NCBI GenBank assembly: GCA_036770365.1
Contig: DAIPJH010000005.1
Coordinates: forward strand, 62,001 to 126,000
Reading direction: 5' to 3'
DNA length: 64,000 bases
DNA from: DAIPJH01 sp036770365
Lineage (GTDB): Bacteria; Pseudomonadota; Alphaproteobacteria; Rickettsiales; UBA998
Under the pieces are notes generated by a model. That model had not been told where the DNA came from. It worked only from the letters and a program-made list of their open reading frames with translations, and ran no database searches. The position numbers were made by a program, and so were the translations under genes. How positions within the stretch are numbered: position 1 is the stretch's first letter; each line of letters opens with the position of its first letter. Below are positions 51,274 through 59,481 of this stretch, one piece after another.

Positions 51274-52548
51274 ATGCTCATCACAACACGCCGTTTTGCT
51301 CCTTTGTTCCTCACCCAATTTTTAGGGGCGATGAACGACAACCTACTCAAAAACGCGCTCGTCATGCTAGTAACGTTCAGACTTGCCGAGCAGCTCGGCG
51401 ACAGCACACAAATGCTGGTCACACTTGCGGCAGGCATTTTTATTCTGCCTTTCTTTCTCTTTTCCGCCACCGCAGGGCAGCTCGCGGATAAATATGATCG
51501 CGCCAAACTCACACGCATCATCAAGCTCACCGAAATTGTCATCATGGCAGTCGCAACACTCGGATTTTATACCCAACACGTGACCTTACTGATGGTCGCA
51601 CTGTTTGCGATGGGAACACATTCAACCTTTTTCGGCCCGATTAAATACGCACTCTTACCACAACACCTTAAAGATGGGGAACTGATGGCCGGTAATGCGC
51701 TGATTGAAGCAGGAACATTCTTAGCTATTTTAGTAGGCACAATTTTGGGGGGACTCGTCATCACCCAAACCGACAGCATGATGCCACTATGCGCACTCTT
51801 GCTAGGGATTGCCACACTTGGCTACCTCACCAGCCGCTTCATTAGCGTTGCCCCCGCTCCTGCCCCTCATCTATCCATCAACAAAAACATCTTCAAAGAA
51901 ACGCTACATATCATCCATTTTGCTAAAGCAAATAAGCGTGTTTTCCGCTGTATTTTAGGAATTTCGTGGTTTTGGTTTGCAGGTGCAACCTACCTCTCAC
52001 AATTCCCTAATTTCGTCAAACTCACCCTCCACGCGGACGCAACCGTCGTCACCTTACTGCTCACCATCTTTTCAGTAGGCATTGGTATTGGTTCAGGGTT
52101 ATGCAACGCCCTACTCAAAGGTGTCATCTCCAGCCGTTATGTCCCTCTCGCCGCACTCGGCATGGCAGTCTTTGGTGTCGATTTATACTTTGCCAGCACC
52201 ACAGAAAGCATCACGAGTCTCGGCGGCGGACTCCTCACCTTCACCCAATTCCTCCATGTAGAAGGAAGCGTACGCATCCTCTTTGATTTAGGCAGCATTG
52301 CCTGTTTTGCAGGTCTCTATATCGTCCCACTCTACGCCATCATGCAGCATGATAGCGATCCACGACTTCGCGCCCGCATCATTGCCGCCAATAACGTCAT
52401 CAACGCTTTATTCATGGTTGGCTCAGCGATTCTCACCATGCTCTTACTCTCGCAACACTGGACAGTCCCTCATGTATTCTTACTCACTGCTGGACTCAAC
52501 ATCATTGCTGCCGCCTATATAAAAGGAATAACCAAAAGAAGTACCTAA
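51274..52548 (+). CDS. MFS transporter, LplT (lysophospholipid transporter)-like
   Basis: 424 residues, about 12 membrane helices. The start RRFAPLFLTQFLGAMNDNLLKNALVMLVTFR and FFGPIKYALLPQHLKDGELMAGNALIEAGTFLAILVGTILGG (about 117-158) are characteristic of the LplT branch of the major facilitator superfamily. LplT moves lysophospholipids across the inner membrane so that Aas can re-acylate them. The gene for an Aas-like enzyme follows after 93 nt; in some bacteria the two are fused. GGAAAAG precedes the ATG. Confidence 0.85.
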   Translation: MLITTRRFAPLFLTQFLGAMNDNLLKNALVMLVTFRLAEQLGDSTQMLVTLAAGIFILPFFLFSATAGQLADKYDRAKLTRIIKLTEIVIMAVATLGFYTQHVTLLMVALFAMGTHSTFFGPIKYALLPQHLKDGELMAGNALIEAGTFLAILVGTILGGLVITQTDSMMPLCALLLGIATLGYLTSRFISVAPAPAPHLSINKNIFKETLHIIHFAKANKRVFRCILGISWFWFAGATYLSQFPNFVKLTLHADATVVTLLLTIFSVGIGIGSGLCNALLKGVISSRYVPLAALGMAVFGVDLYFASTTESITSLGGGLLTFTQFLHVEGSVRILFDLGSIACFAGLYIVPLYAIMQHDSDPRLRARIIAANNVINALFMVGSAILTMLLLSQHWTVPHVFLLTAGLNIIAAAYIKGITKRST

Positions 52549-52641
52549 AAAGCTTTTGATTCTGTTTTGGTACAGCCAAAACTCACTCCTCCCACAAAGG
52601 GAGAGAGAATTTAAAAATCTCTAAACCTCTAGGATTCCGAT

Positions 52642-54795
52642 ATGCTCAAACTTATCCTCCGCTCACTCCTCACCCTCCTCTACCGCGTGGAAATTCATGG
52701 GTTAGAGCATTACAAACAAGCAGGTGATCGCGTACTTTTGATTGCCAATCACACCTCCTTTTTGGACGCCGCATTGATTGCGGCTTTCATGCCTGAGAAA
52801 ATCACCTTTGCAATCAATTCGCATATCGCGCAAAAATGGTGGATACGTCCATTGCTGAGTCTAGTCGATGCCCTACCACTCGATCCAACCAACCCAATGG
52901 CAACCAAAACCCTGATTGACCGCCTCAAACATGACGGCAAATGTATGATTTTCCCTGAAGGACGCATCACCGTCACAGGTGCATTGATGAAAATCTACGA
53001 AGGACCTGGAATGATCGCCGATAAAGCTGGGGCAAAGATTCTTCCCATTCGCATTGACGGCGCGCAATATACCCCTCTTTCACGCCTGCGCGGCAAGGTA
53101 CGCCTGCGCATGTGTCCAAAGGTGTTTCTCACCATTCTACCACCCTGCGATTTCAAAATACCCGAAGAAATCAAGGGGCGCAAACGCCGCCATATGGCAA
53201 GCGCAAAACTCTATGATGTGATGTCAGAAATGATGTTTGAAACCAGCATGAATGACCATACGTTGTTTGAGTCGCTGATTGATGCAATACACGTACATGG
53301 CTATGATCATTTGGTCATTGAAGACATTGCCCGCAAACCTCTTTCTTACGGAAAGTTTATTACACGCTGCTTTACGCTTGGTCGCGTGATCATGCGCACA
53401 TTCGCGGCCCAAACCACCATTGGCATACTCCTACCCAACGCCGCCAACACGATTGTTACTTTTTTTGCCCTCCACGCTTATGGCAAAACTCCCGCCATGC
53501 TCAATTTCACTGCAGGCAGCGCGCCGCTTGCCTCAGCCTGCACCGCTGCAGACATCAAAACCATTCTCACCTCACGCCGCTTCATCGAAATGGCAAAACT
53601 CGATAAGGTCATTGCAGAACTGAAGCAAAATCCAAACATCGCTATCATCTATCTTGAAGACTTACGAAATGAGGTCAGATTTGAAGATAAACTCATCGGA
53701 TTTCTTGCCTCACTGATGCCACACTTCACTTACCTTCAGAACGCACCAAAAACCAACGCAGATGACCCTGCCGTTATTTTATTTACCTCAGGCTCAGAAG
53801 GCACACCCAAAGGTGTGGTGCTTTCTCACCGCAACATCCAAGCCAACCGCAACCAAATCTCAGCGCGTGTCGATTTTGGCCCGACCGATATCGTCTTTAA
53901 CTGCCTACCTATGTTTCATTCCTTCGGACTCACAGGCGGCACACTTTTGCCACTACTTTCTGGGCTACGCGCATTCTATTATCCATCTCCGCTACATTAC
54001 CGCATTGTGCCAGAACTCGTTTATGACACTAACGCCACCATCATGTTCGGCACGGACACCTTCCTCAGCGGCTATGCACGCTTCGCCCATCCTTACGACT
54101 TCCATTCGCTGCGCTACATTTTTGCAGGCGCAGAAAAACTCAAAGAAGAAACTCGCAAAGTCTATTCTGAAAAATACGGTGTACGCATTTTTGAAGGCTA
54201 CGGCGCAACCGAAACCGCACCCGTACTCGCGGTCGGCACTGCCATGCACAATAAAAATGGTACAGTTGGTCGCTTGATGCCTGCAATTGATTACAAACTT
54301 GAAGAGGTCGCAGGCATCTTAGAGGGCGGCAAATTGTGGGTCAAAGGTCCTAATGTCATGCTCGGCTACCTCCGCGCCGAAAAAGCAGGCATACTCGACC
54401 CCCTCACAGACGGCTGGTACGATACAGGCGATATTGTCACCGTTGACGAAGAAGGCTATGTCAGCATTCAGGGGCGCACCAAAAGATTCGCCAAAATCGC
54501 AGGCGAGATGGTCTCACTCCAAGCCGTAGAAACCACCGTCAGCCAGCTCTATCCGAATGCACTACATGCAGCAGTCACTTTACCTGATGATAAAAAAGGT
54601 GAACAGATTATCCTCCTCACGACGCAACAAGACGCAAACCGTGAAGCCATCATGAAGCATTTTAAGGAACAAAAACTCCCTGAACTCGCCATACCCAAAA
54701 CCGTGATGGTGGTGGATGCAATACCGCTACTTGGTACGGGTAAAATTGATTATGTCGGAGCGAAAAACCTCGCTACACAGTTTACTGCATCATAA
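52642..54795 (+). CDS. Aas-like bifunctional acyltransferase/acyl-ACP synthetase
   Basis: 717 residues. Residues about 1-190 are a PlsC-type acyltransferase with H37-x4-D42 (NHTSFLD) and the FPEGRITVTG motif near 99-108. Residues about 215-717 are an adenylate-forming enzyme: ILFTSGSEGTPKGVVLSHRN near 377-396, EGYGATETAP near 521-530, YDTGDI near 593-598 and a final GTGKIDY lysine motif near 695-701. E. coli Aas re-acylates lysophosphatidylethanolamine with acyl-ACP it makes itself. With LplT upstream and the N-acyl hydrolase before it, a lipid-repair or fatty-acid salvage role is likely. Confidence 0.9.
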   Translation: MLKLILRSLLTLLYRVEIHGLEHYKQAGDRVLLIANHTSFLDAALIAAFMPEKITFAINSHIAQKWWIRPLLSLVDALPLDPTNPMATKTLIDRLKHDGKCMIFPEGRITVTGALMKIYEGPGMIADKAGAKILPIRIDGAQYTPLSRLRGKVRLRMCPKVFLTILPPCDFKIPEEIKGRKRRHMASAKLYDVMSEMMFETSMNDHTLFESLIDAIHVHGYDHLVIEDIARKPLSYGKFITRCFTLGRVIMRTFAAQTTIGILLPNAANTIVTFFALHAYGKTPAMLNFTAGSAPLASACTAADIKTILTSRRFIEMAKLDKVIAELKQNPNIAIIYLEDLRNEVRFEDKLIGFLASLMPHFTYLQNAPKTNADDPAVILFTSGSEGTPKGVVLSHRNIQANRNQISARVDFGPTDIVFNCLPMFHSFGLTGGTLLPLLSGLRAFYYPSPLHYRIVPELVYDTNATIMFGTDTFLSGYARFAHPYDFHSLRYIFAGAEKLKEETRKVYSEKYGVRIFEGYGATETAPVLAVGTAMHNKNGTVGRLMPAIDYKLEEVAGILEGGKLWVKGPNVMLGYLRAEKAGILDPLTDGWYDTGDIVTVDEEGYVSIQGRTKRFAKIAGEMVSLQAVETTVSQLYPNALHAAVTLPDDKKGEQIILLTTQQDANREAIMKHFKEQKLPELAIPKTVMVVDAIPLLGTGKIDYVGAKNLATQFTAS

Positions 54796-54802
54796 CCCGT
54801 TC

Positions 54803-54864
54803 TATGAAGATTGTGTGACATTAGACCGCCATCCATTGAGTACAAGCACGATAAATGTTATGCT
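54803..54864 (+). promoter_or_regulatory. Pho-box-like element plus promoter (copy 3)
   Basis: Box TATGAAGATTGTGTGACATT (54803-54822), 13 nt, -35 TTGAGT (54836-54841), 17 nt, extended -10 TGTTATGCT (hexamer 54859-54864). Same spacings as at 17488 and 28507. It lies right after the aas stop and drives the cysteine-rich small gene with a leader of about 170 nt. Confidence 0.75.
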
Positions 54865-54927
54865 ATACGTTCCTTCTTTGAATTTATTGCTTGCAATGTT
54901 TCATCGATGAAGGGCTAGCCCGCTTGG

Positions 54928-54967
54928 TATGTTTTGCTGTGTGGGTTTTCCCTCATAGTAAAACATA
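54928..54967 (+). promoter_or_regulatory. Structured leader hairpin before the cysteine-rich gene
   Basis: TATGTTTT (54928-54935) pairs perfectly with AAAACATA (54960-54967); inside, GGG-TTTT-CCC forms an apical hairpin, leaving two seven-nucleotide strands as a symmetric internal loop. A T-run follows at 54975-54980. It lies in the untranslated leader and could be an attenuator or ligand-binding RNA. Confidence 0.4.
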
Positions 54968-55040
54968 TCAGCGGTTTTTTCATTCTGATGGCACTCCTTA
55001 CCCTTAACTAGGAACGCTATCATATCGTCAGGAGACGAGC

Positions 55041-55250
55041 ATGTGTAATCCCTACGAACGAGATTGCAAAGATAAAAAAGAACCTGTTGATCCACGTTTT
55101 GTTGTACCTGGGTACAAAGACTTACCAGCAGATTTCTTTGTTCGAAAAGAACCTCCACCTCCTGCACATCCCATGTACTATTGTAGGACCTGCGAGGCTT
55201 TAACCCCTAGCAGCGGACCCTACATCAGGAGGTGCATGATTTGCAGCTAA
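55041..55250 (+). CDS. Small cysteine-rich protein, zinc-ribbon-like
   Basis: 69 residues with CAGGAG upstream of the ATG. Six cysteines: C2, C9, and a C-terminal set C48-x2-C51 and C65-x2-C68 (YYCRTCEAL, RRCMICS), the spacing of a small zinc ribbon. The middle is charged and Pro-rich (RKEPPPPAHP). No membrane segment, no known family. It is a single-gene unit with the shared box-promoter upstream and a terminator just after. Confidence 0.7.
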   Translation: MCNPYERDCKDKKEPVDPRFVVPGYKDLPADFFVRKEPPPPAHPMYYCRTCEALTPSSGPYIRRCMICS

Positions 55251-55254
55251 CACT

Positions 55255-55281
55255 AAACTCCACTTCGGTGGAGTTTTTTTT
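55255..55281 (+). terminator. Rho-independent terminator
   Basis: AAACTCCAC (55255-55263), loop TTCG, GTGGAGTTT (55268-55276) and a run of eight T. A textbook terminator closing the cysteine-rich gene; on the other strand it could also help end lysK. Confidence 0.9.
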
Positions 55282-55295
55282 ATACCATAGCAACA

Positions 55296-56849
55296 TTAAC
55301 CAAGCATCTTCCCAATCAGCGCAGCCGTTTCCTTCACACCGTAAAGCGCGGCAAACGACCCCATACGTGGACCTTGCGTAGAACCAAGCAACACCTCATA
55401 CATGCACGAAAACCATGCGCGTAGTGGCTCAAACCCATGATCTGTACCGATACGATAAATCTCGGTTTGAAGCGCATCTGCATCCGCGCCACCCGTCCAA
55501 TTTTCCAATACGGTTTTAAGCTCCAACAAAGCCGCACGTTCTTTATCATCCGCAATGCGGTATTTTTTCTCAGGCTTGACGAAATCATGATAATACTTCA
55601 CCGCGAACTGTGCCAAATGGTCAAGCATTGGGCTGTTCTCGGGTGTTGCACCCTTCGCATAATTGCTAATAAACCCCCACAATACAGACTTATCTTCTGG
55701 ATTACATGCACTCGCCAAATTGAGTAGCAAACCAAATGTCAACCCCGCTACTTCTAACTTTGGTGGATTGCCTGAATGGATATGCCACACAGGATTTTCC
55801 ACCTGCACCGTTTCATCTTGCTCAAAATATTTCTGCGAAAAAGTAAGGTATTCATCCACCGCTTTTGGAATCACATCAAAATAAAGACGCTTCGCCTTGC
55901 GCGGTTGTTGGAACATATACAACGCAAGCGATTCTTGCGGTGCATAAGTAAGCCACTCTTCTATCGTCAAACCATTACCTTTGGATTTTGAAATCTTTTG
56001 CCCGACATTATCAAGAAATAATTCATACGAAAAACCCTCAGGCGCAGGCGCACCCAAAATCTTACAAATCTGCGCTGACAACACCACCGAAGGCGTTAAA
56101 TCCTTACCGTTCATTTCATAATCCACACCCAGAGCCGCCCAGCGCATCGCCCAGTCTGCTTTCCATTGGCATTTCACCGCGCCACCTGTGACCATCGTCG
56201 TCACTTCTTCACCATCATCATTAATATAAGTAATTGTGCCTACGGCTGCGTCCGTCTTGATCACTTTTGCTTGCAGTACACGACCTGTTTTCGGACATAC
56301 TGGCAAAAATGGACTGTAAGTTTCGCGGCGTTCGTTACCCAAGCTTGGCAACATCACGTCCAGCACCGCGTCGTAATGTTTAAGTATATTAAGCAACGTC
56401 GCATCAAATTCACCTGAAGTATAACAATCCGTTGCACTCTTGAATTCATATTCAAAACCAAAGCTATCTAAAAACGCGCGCAACCGTGCATTATTATGCG
56501 CACCAAAGCTATCATGCGTACCAAACGGGTCAGGCACTTTCGTCAAAGGCTTGCCCAAATGCTCTACCATCATCTCACGATTAGGTATATTCTCAGGCAC
56601 TTTACGAAACCCGTCCATATCATCAGAGAAACAAATAAGACGTGTAGGAATATCAGATAATTGCGAAAACGCATGACGCACCATCTGCGTACGCGCCACT
56701 TCGCCAAATGTCCCAATATGTGGCAAACCCGAAGGGCCGTAACCTGTTTCAAACAACACATAACCCTTCGCAGGTGGCACAGCTTTATAACGCTCCACCA
56801 ATTTTGCAGCTTCTTCAAAGGGCCATGCTTTGTAAGCGATATCCGTCAT
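55296..56849 (-). CDS. lysK: Lysine--tRNA ligase, class I
   Basis: 517 residues of the archaeal/alphaproteobacterial class I enzyme (unrelated to class II LysS). The HIGH-equivalent is GPSGLPHIGTFGEVAR near 38-53 and the KMSKS-equivalent KISKSKGNG near 286-294. CPKTGRVLQAK and the substrate domain GAVKCQWKADWAMRWAALGVDYEMNGKDLTPS follow. It charges tRNA-Lys in the cytoplasm. Class I LysRS is a good lineage marker, found in most alphaproteobacteria, spirochaetes and archaea. No other gene appears coupled to it. Confidence 0.96.
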   Translation of the reverse strand: MTDIAYKAWPFEEAAKLVERYKAVPPAKGYVLFETGYGPSGLPHIGTFGEVARTQMVRHAFSQLSDIPTRLICFSDDMDGFRKVPENIPNREMMVEHLGKPLTKVPDPFGTHDSFGAHNNARLRAFLDSFGFEYEFKSATDCYTSGEFDATLLNILKHYDAVLDVMLPSLGNERRETYSPFLPVCPKTGRVLQAKVIKTDAAVGTITYINDDGEEVTTMVTGGAVKCQWKADWAMRWAALGVDYEMNGKDLTPSVVLSAQICKILGAPAPEGFSYELFLDNVGQKISKSKGNGLTIEEWLTYAPQESLALYMFQQPRKAKRLYFDVIPKAVDEYLTFSQKYFEQDETVQVENPVWHIHSGNPPKLEVAGLTFGLLLNLASACNPEDKSVLWGFISNYAKGATPENSPMLDHLAQFAVKYYHDFVKPEKKYRIADDKERAALLELKTVLENWTGGADADALQTEIYRIGTDHGFEPLRAWFSCMYEVLLGSTQGPRMGSFAALYGVKETAALIGKMLG

Positions 56850-57154
56850 AATTGATTACTCTTCACGATAAAATGATAAGGGCGAAAGATGTACCGCAAC
56901 TCCCCCAGCAACACAATCATGTTTGTCACTATGAAACATTTTTTCGTCAAAATAGGGCTATCCTGTGAAAGAAAATACAGATTTTAATGAAAACGTAACT
57001 TTTTTCTTTAACATTTAGACGGTATTGCTATTATCCTAAGGTCTTGCACATTGCGCAAGATGTTAACCAATGTGTATCCTTTCCCTACACATCATTGAAG
57101 AACTGCCCATCAAATGGAATTATCCATTTGTACTATAATAATTTTGGAGTTATC
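56850..57154. other. Intergenic gap between lysK and the SPOR-protein gene
   Basis: 305 nt holding divergent promoters for lysK (minus) and the SPOR gene (plus). A candidate plus-strand promoter is TTTAAC (57007-57012), 16 nt, TATTAT (57029-57034), and a near-palindrome TCTTGC...GCAAGA follows at about 57042-57060. No RNA or further gene recognised. Confidence 0.35.
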
Positions 57155-59353
57155 ATGCGCGCATTACGTTCTATGGCATCAGCATTGCTTGTAAGCACCA
57201 CCACATTGCTCTCATGGACCTATGCCCCTCATGCAAATGCTGCCACCACCTACCTTGTGCAGCTTGGCTCATACGACTCTGAAAAACAGGCTCTTGACCA
57301 GTGGAACAAAGTCAACAAACGTTTTCCAAACTTGTTTGGCTCGTTGAGATACATTCCTAAAACCGTCAAAATGCCACCTGATAACGTTACCTACCACCGC
57401 ACCCAAGCAGGTCCGCTCAAAAGTCGTGGCGATGCAGAAGCCGTTTGCGATGACATGCAAGTCTCTGGCTATGAATGCTATGTAGTAGAAACCGCCGTCA
57501 TTCAAAACGCACCAGCAAGCGCAGCAGTCAAGCCTGTGTCTATGCCTGAGACAGCAACCTCTAAACCTCAAAAGGTTGAAAAAGCCGAAAAAACGGAACA
57601 AGCAGCACCCAAAACAGCTGCCGCCATGGATAAGCATAATGAAGAAGTAAAAATCCCCGTGACGAAGCCTGTGGTGGAGTCTGCCAGCGCAAAACCTGCG
57701 GCATTGCCTCAAGTCGCTGCGGCGGCGATCCCCGTTCCAGCACACGTGCCAACGCCAAAACCTACGATCCCTCATGTAGTACAAGCTGCTACTGCGCCTA
57801 CCATTGTCACAAAACAAGAGGACTCAACACAACCAAAAGTTATTAAAGTTGAAGCCGAGAAAACACCACACACTGAAACTGAAAAGACAACCCCAGCTCC
57901 GACCGCTTTGCCAAAAGCAGTAAAAGCAGCAGAAGATCCTGAGATCGAAGCAATGTTTGCGCAAGCAACCACTAATGAAGAGGTCGCACCGACCACTAAA
58001 AAAGAAGAAAAAAAATCCGATGAGGCAATAAAACCTATTACCACAAACATCACATCAGAAAAAGCCAAGAATGAAACTTTGCCTCCGCTGCCGTCTATCG
58101 CCAAACCATTAGAACAACCCAAGTTCAAAATTGAAGATGATGTTTCTTCTATTCCTACCGAGACAGTGAGTCTGCTTAACTCTCTCAGCAAGAAAGCAGA
58201 CGCAGAGACAAGTAACGCAAAAAACACTACGTATGAAAAACCTGCGGCTGCAGTCGAAGTCCCTGCCTCAGAGAACAAACAAGAAGCAAAGACCCTCGCT
58301 TCTCCTGCTCCGAAAATCATTGCTACCACTTCGGCAAAACCAAAATCCATAGCACCAACACCTGCCACGCCGATATCTTCTCCATTCAAAGCAGCGCAAT
58401 CAGATAGCAAAGCCACTCAGGATAACATCAAAAAAATAACTGATGCCCATGCACCATTGCCATGGTTGACTCAAACCCAATCTGCCCCACATATTTTGCC
58501 AACACCTGTGACCACAGAAGTAAAACGAACAGAAACAACACCGTCCTCTCTGCTTCGCACTGAGCCAGACGCAATGCCCCGCGTAGAAAACCCTACCGAT
58601 GCAAAAGTTGAGGTTGAGGAAGCGATCCGCGTGCCACTATCTACCGCAGCACAGCCTGAAATACGCGCTGATTTTAATGCTACGCCAGACGCCGAACGCT
58701 ATGGTTATCCAAGCCAAACCTTAAGCACCGCCAATCTTTGGGCAGAGATTAGCTATTTCCCAAATCAAAATGCAGCACTGAGCTATTGGCAGACGCTACG
58801 CGAACGCGCAACAGACCTACCTGTGGGGCTGCGCATTCGCGTCACCAAGCCATTCATGAAATATCGTACGACCGAACAAATGTCTCTTCGCGTTGGTCCT
58901 TTTAACTCTAATGATGCTATTCGTTCTCTATGCAAAGCAACAGAAACTGAACAACTTCATTGCAAAAGCATCAAAGAATTTGGCGATTCATCGGCTGCAA
59001 AAACTCCATCAAGTTCACGTTATGGCAGCACAGGACGCTACTATCAACGCAAACATCAACTCGAATCAGGCTGGAAACCGTTAGGACTCAGCTCACAAAG
59101 CACATATTATATCCAGCTCGGTTCTTTTAGCAGCCCTGTCGCTGCACAAAATGAGTGGGAAACCATGAAAGCGTCGCATGAGGCAACATTTGCAGGGGTA
59201 TCAGAGCAGATTATCAACCCTCGCTTCTCCAGTGCAACATCAGGACGTTACCGCCTACGTGCAGGACCATTTGGTTCAAGCGTAAGCGCAGTCAATGCAT
59301 GTGAACAACTACGCCGTGATGGCATCGCGTGTGCGGTAGTTTCTGGTAATTAA
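57155..59353 (+). CDS. Exported protein with three SPOR-like domains
   Basis: 732 residues from the ATG at 57155 with TTGGAG just upstream; an in-frame Met at 57044 lies in the leader. A signal peptide (about 1-29, cleavage near HANAA) is followed by a SPOR-like repeat at about 32-113 (TYLVQLGSYDSEKQALDQW), a long Ala/Pro/Lys/Thr/Glu-rich linker (about 115-520, likely disordered) and two more SPOR-like repeats at about 527-606 and 648-730 (YYIQLGSFSSPVAAQNEW). SPOR domains bind denuded peptidoglycan at the division site. No enzymatic domain is visible, so it is probably a septal scaffold. Confidence 0.8.
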   Translation: MRALRSMASALLVSTTTLLSWTYAPHANAATTYLVQLGSYDSEKQALDQWNKVNKRFPNLFGSLRYIPKTVKMPPDNVTYHRTQAGPLKSRGDAEAVCDDMQVSGYECYVVETAVIQNAPASAAVKPVSMPETATSKPQKVEKAEKTEQAAPKTAAAMDKHNEEVKIPVTKPVVESASAKPAALPQVAAAAIPVPAHVPTPKPTIPHVVQAATAPTIVTKQEDSTQPKVIKVEAEKTPHTETEKTTPAPTALPKAVKAAEDPEIEAMFAQATTNEEVAPTTKKEEKKSDEAIKPITTNITSEKAKNETLPPLPSIAKPLEQPKFKIEDDVSSIPTETVSLLNSLSKKADAETSNAKNTTYEKPAAAVEVPASENKQEAKTLASPAPKIIATTSAKPKSIAPTPATPISSPFKAAQSDSKATQDNIKKITDAHAPLPWLTQTQSAPHILPTPVTTEVKRTETTPSSLLRTEPDAMPRVENPTDAKVEVEEAIRVPLSTAAQPEIRADFNATPDAERYGYPSQTLSTANLWAEISYFPNQNAALSYWQTLRERATDLPVGLRIRVTKPFMKYRTTEQMSLRVGPFNSNDAIRSLCKATETEQLHCKSIKEFGDSSAAKTPSSSRYGSTGRYYQRKHQLESGWKPLGLSSQSTYYIQLGSFSSPVAAQNEWETMKASHEATFAGVSEQIINPRFSSATSGRYRLRAGPFGSSVSAVNACEQLRRDGIACAVVSGN

Positions 59354-59366
59354 TTCCATTTGCGCT

Positions 59367-59395
59367 CTTGATTTTTGTCCGCAAGCATCCTACAT
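59367..59395 (+). promoter_or_regulatory. Possible heat-shock-type promoter of grpE
   Basis: CTTGAT (59367-59372), 17 nt, CTACAT (59390-59395) resembles the alphaproteobacterial RpoH pattern (CTTG and CYTATNT). A 7-bp hairpin (59382-59400) overlaps it. Transcription would start just before the long inverted repeat at 59407. Confidence 0.35.
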
Positions 59396-59406
59396 GCTTG
59401 ATAGCT

Positions 59407-59454
59407 ACTTTTGCTCTATACTGATACGAACATGTATCAGTATAGAGCAAAAGT
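59407..59454. repeat. Perfect 21-bp inverted repeat upstream of grpE
   Basis: The left arm 59407-59427 and right arm 59434-59454 are exact reverse complements, with a six-base loop GAACAT. The arm begins ACTTTTGCTC and ends CTGATAC. It lies 28 nt before the grpE start codon and does not resemble the CIRCE operator (TTAGCACTC-N9-GAGTGCTAA). It could be an operator or a stable hairpin at the 5' end of the grpE mRNA. Confidence 0.85.
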
Positions 59455-59481
59455 GCTATATTTCAAAAAGAGGACTGAAAC

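Noticed and set aside
57044..57154. N-terminal extension of the SPOR protein from an ATG at 57044
   Set aside because: The extension lacks signal-peptide character, while the ATG at 57155 has TTGGAG upstream and a clean signal peptide.
57269..58416. Two long minus-strand frames (182 and 214 residues) opposite the SPOR-protein gene
   Set aside because: They arise from the Ala/Pro/Lys-rich codons of the linker read backwards; no start signal or family resemblance.
59354..59481. CIRCE heat-shock operator before grpE
   Set aside because: The inverted repeat arms do not contain TTAGCACTC/GAGTGCTAA and the loop is 6, not 9, bases.
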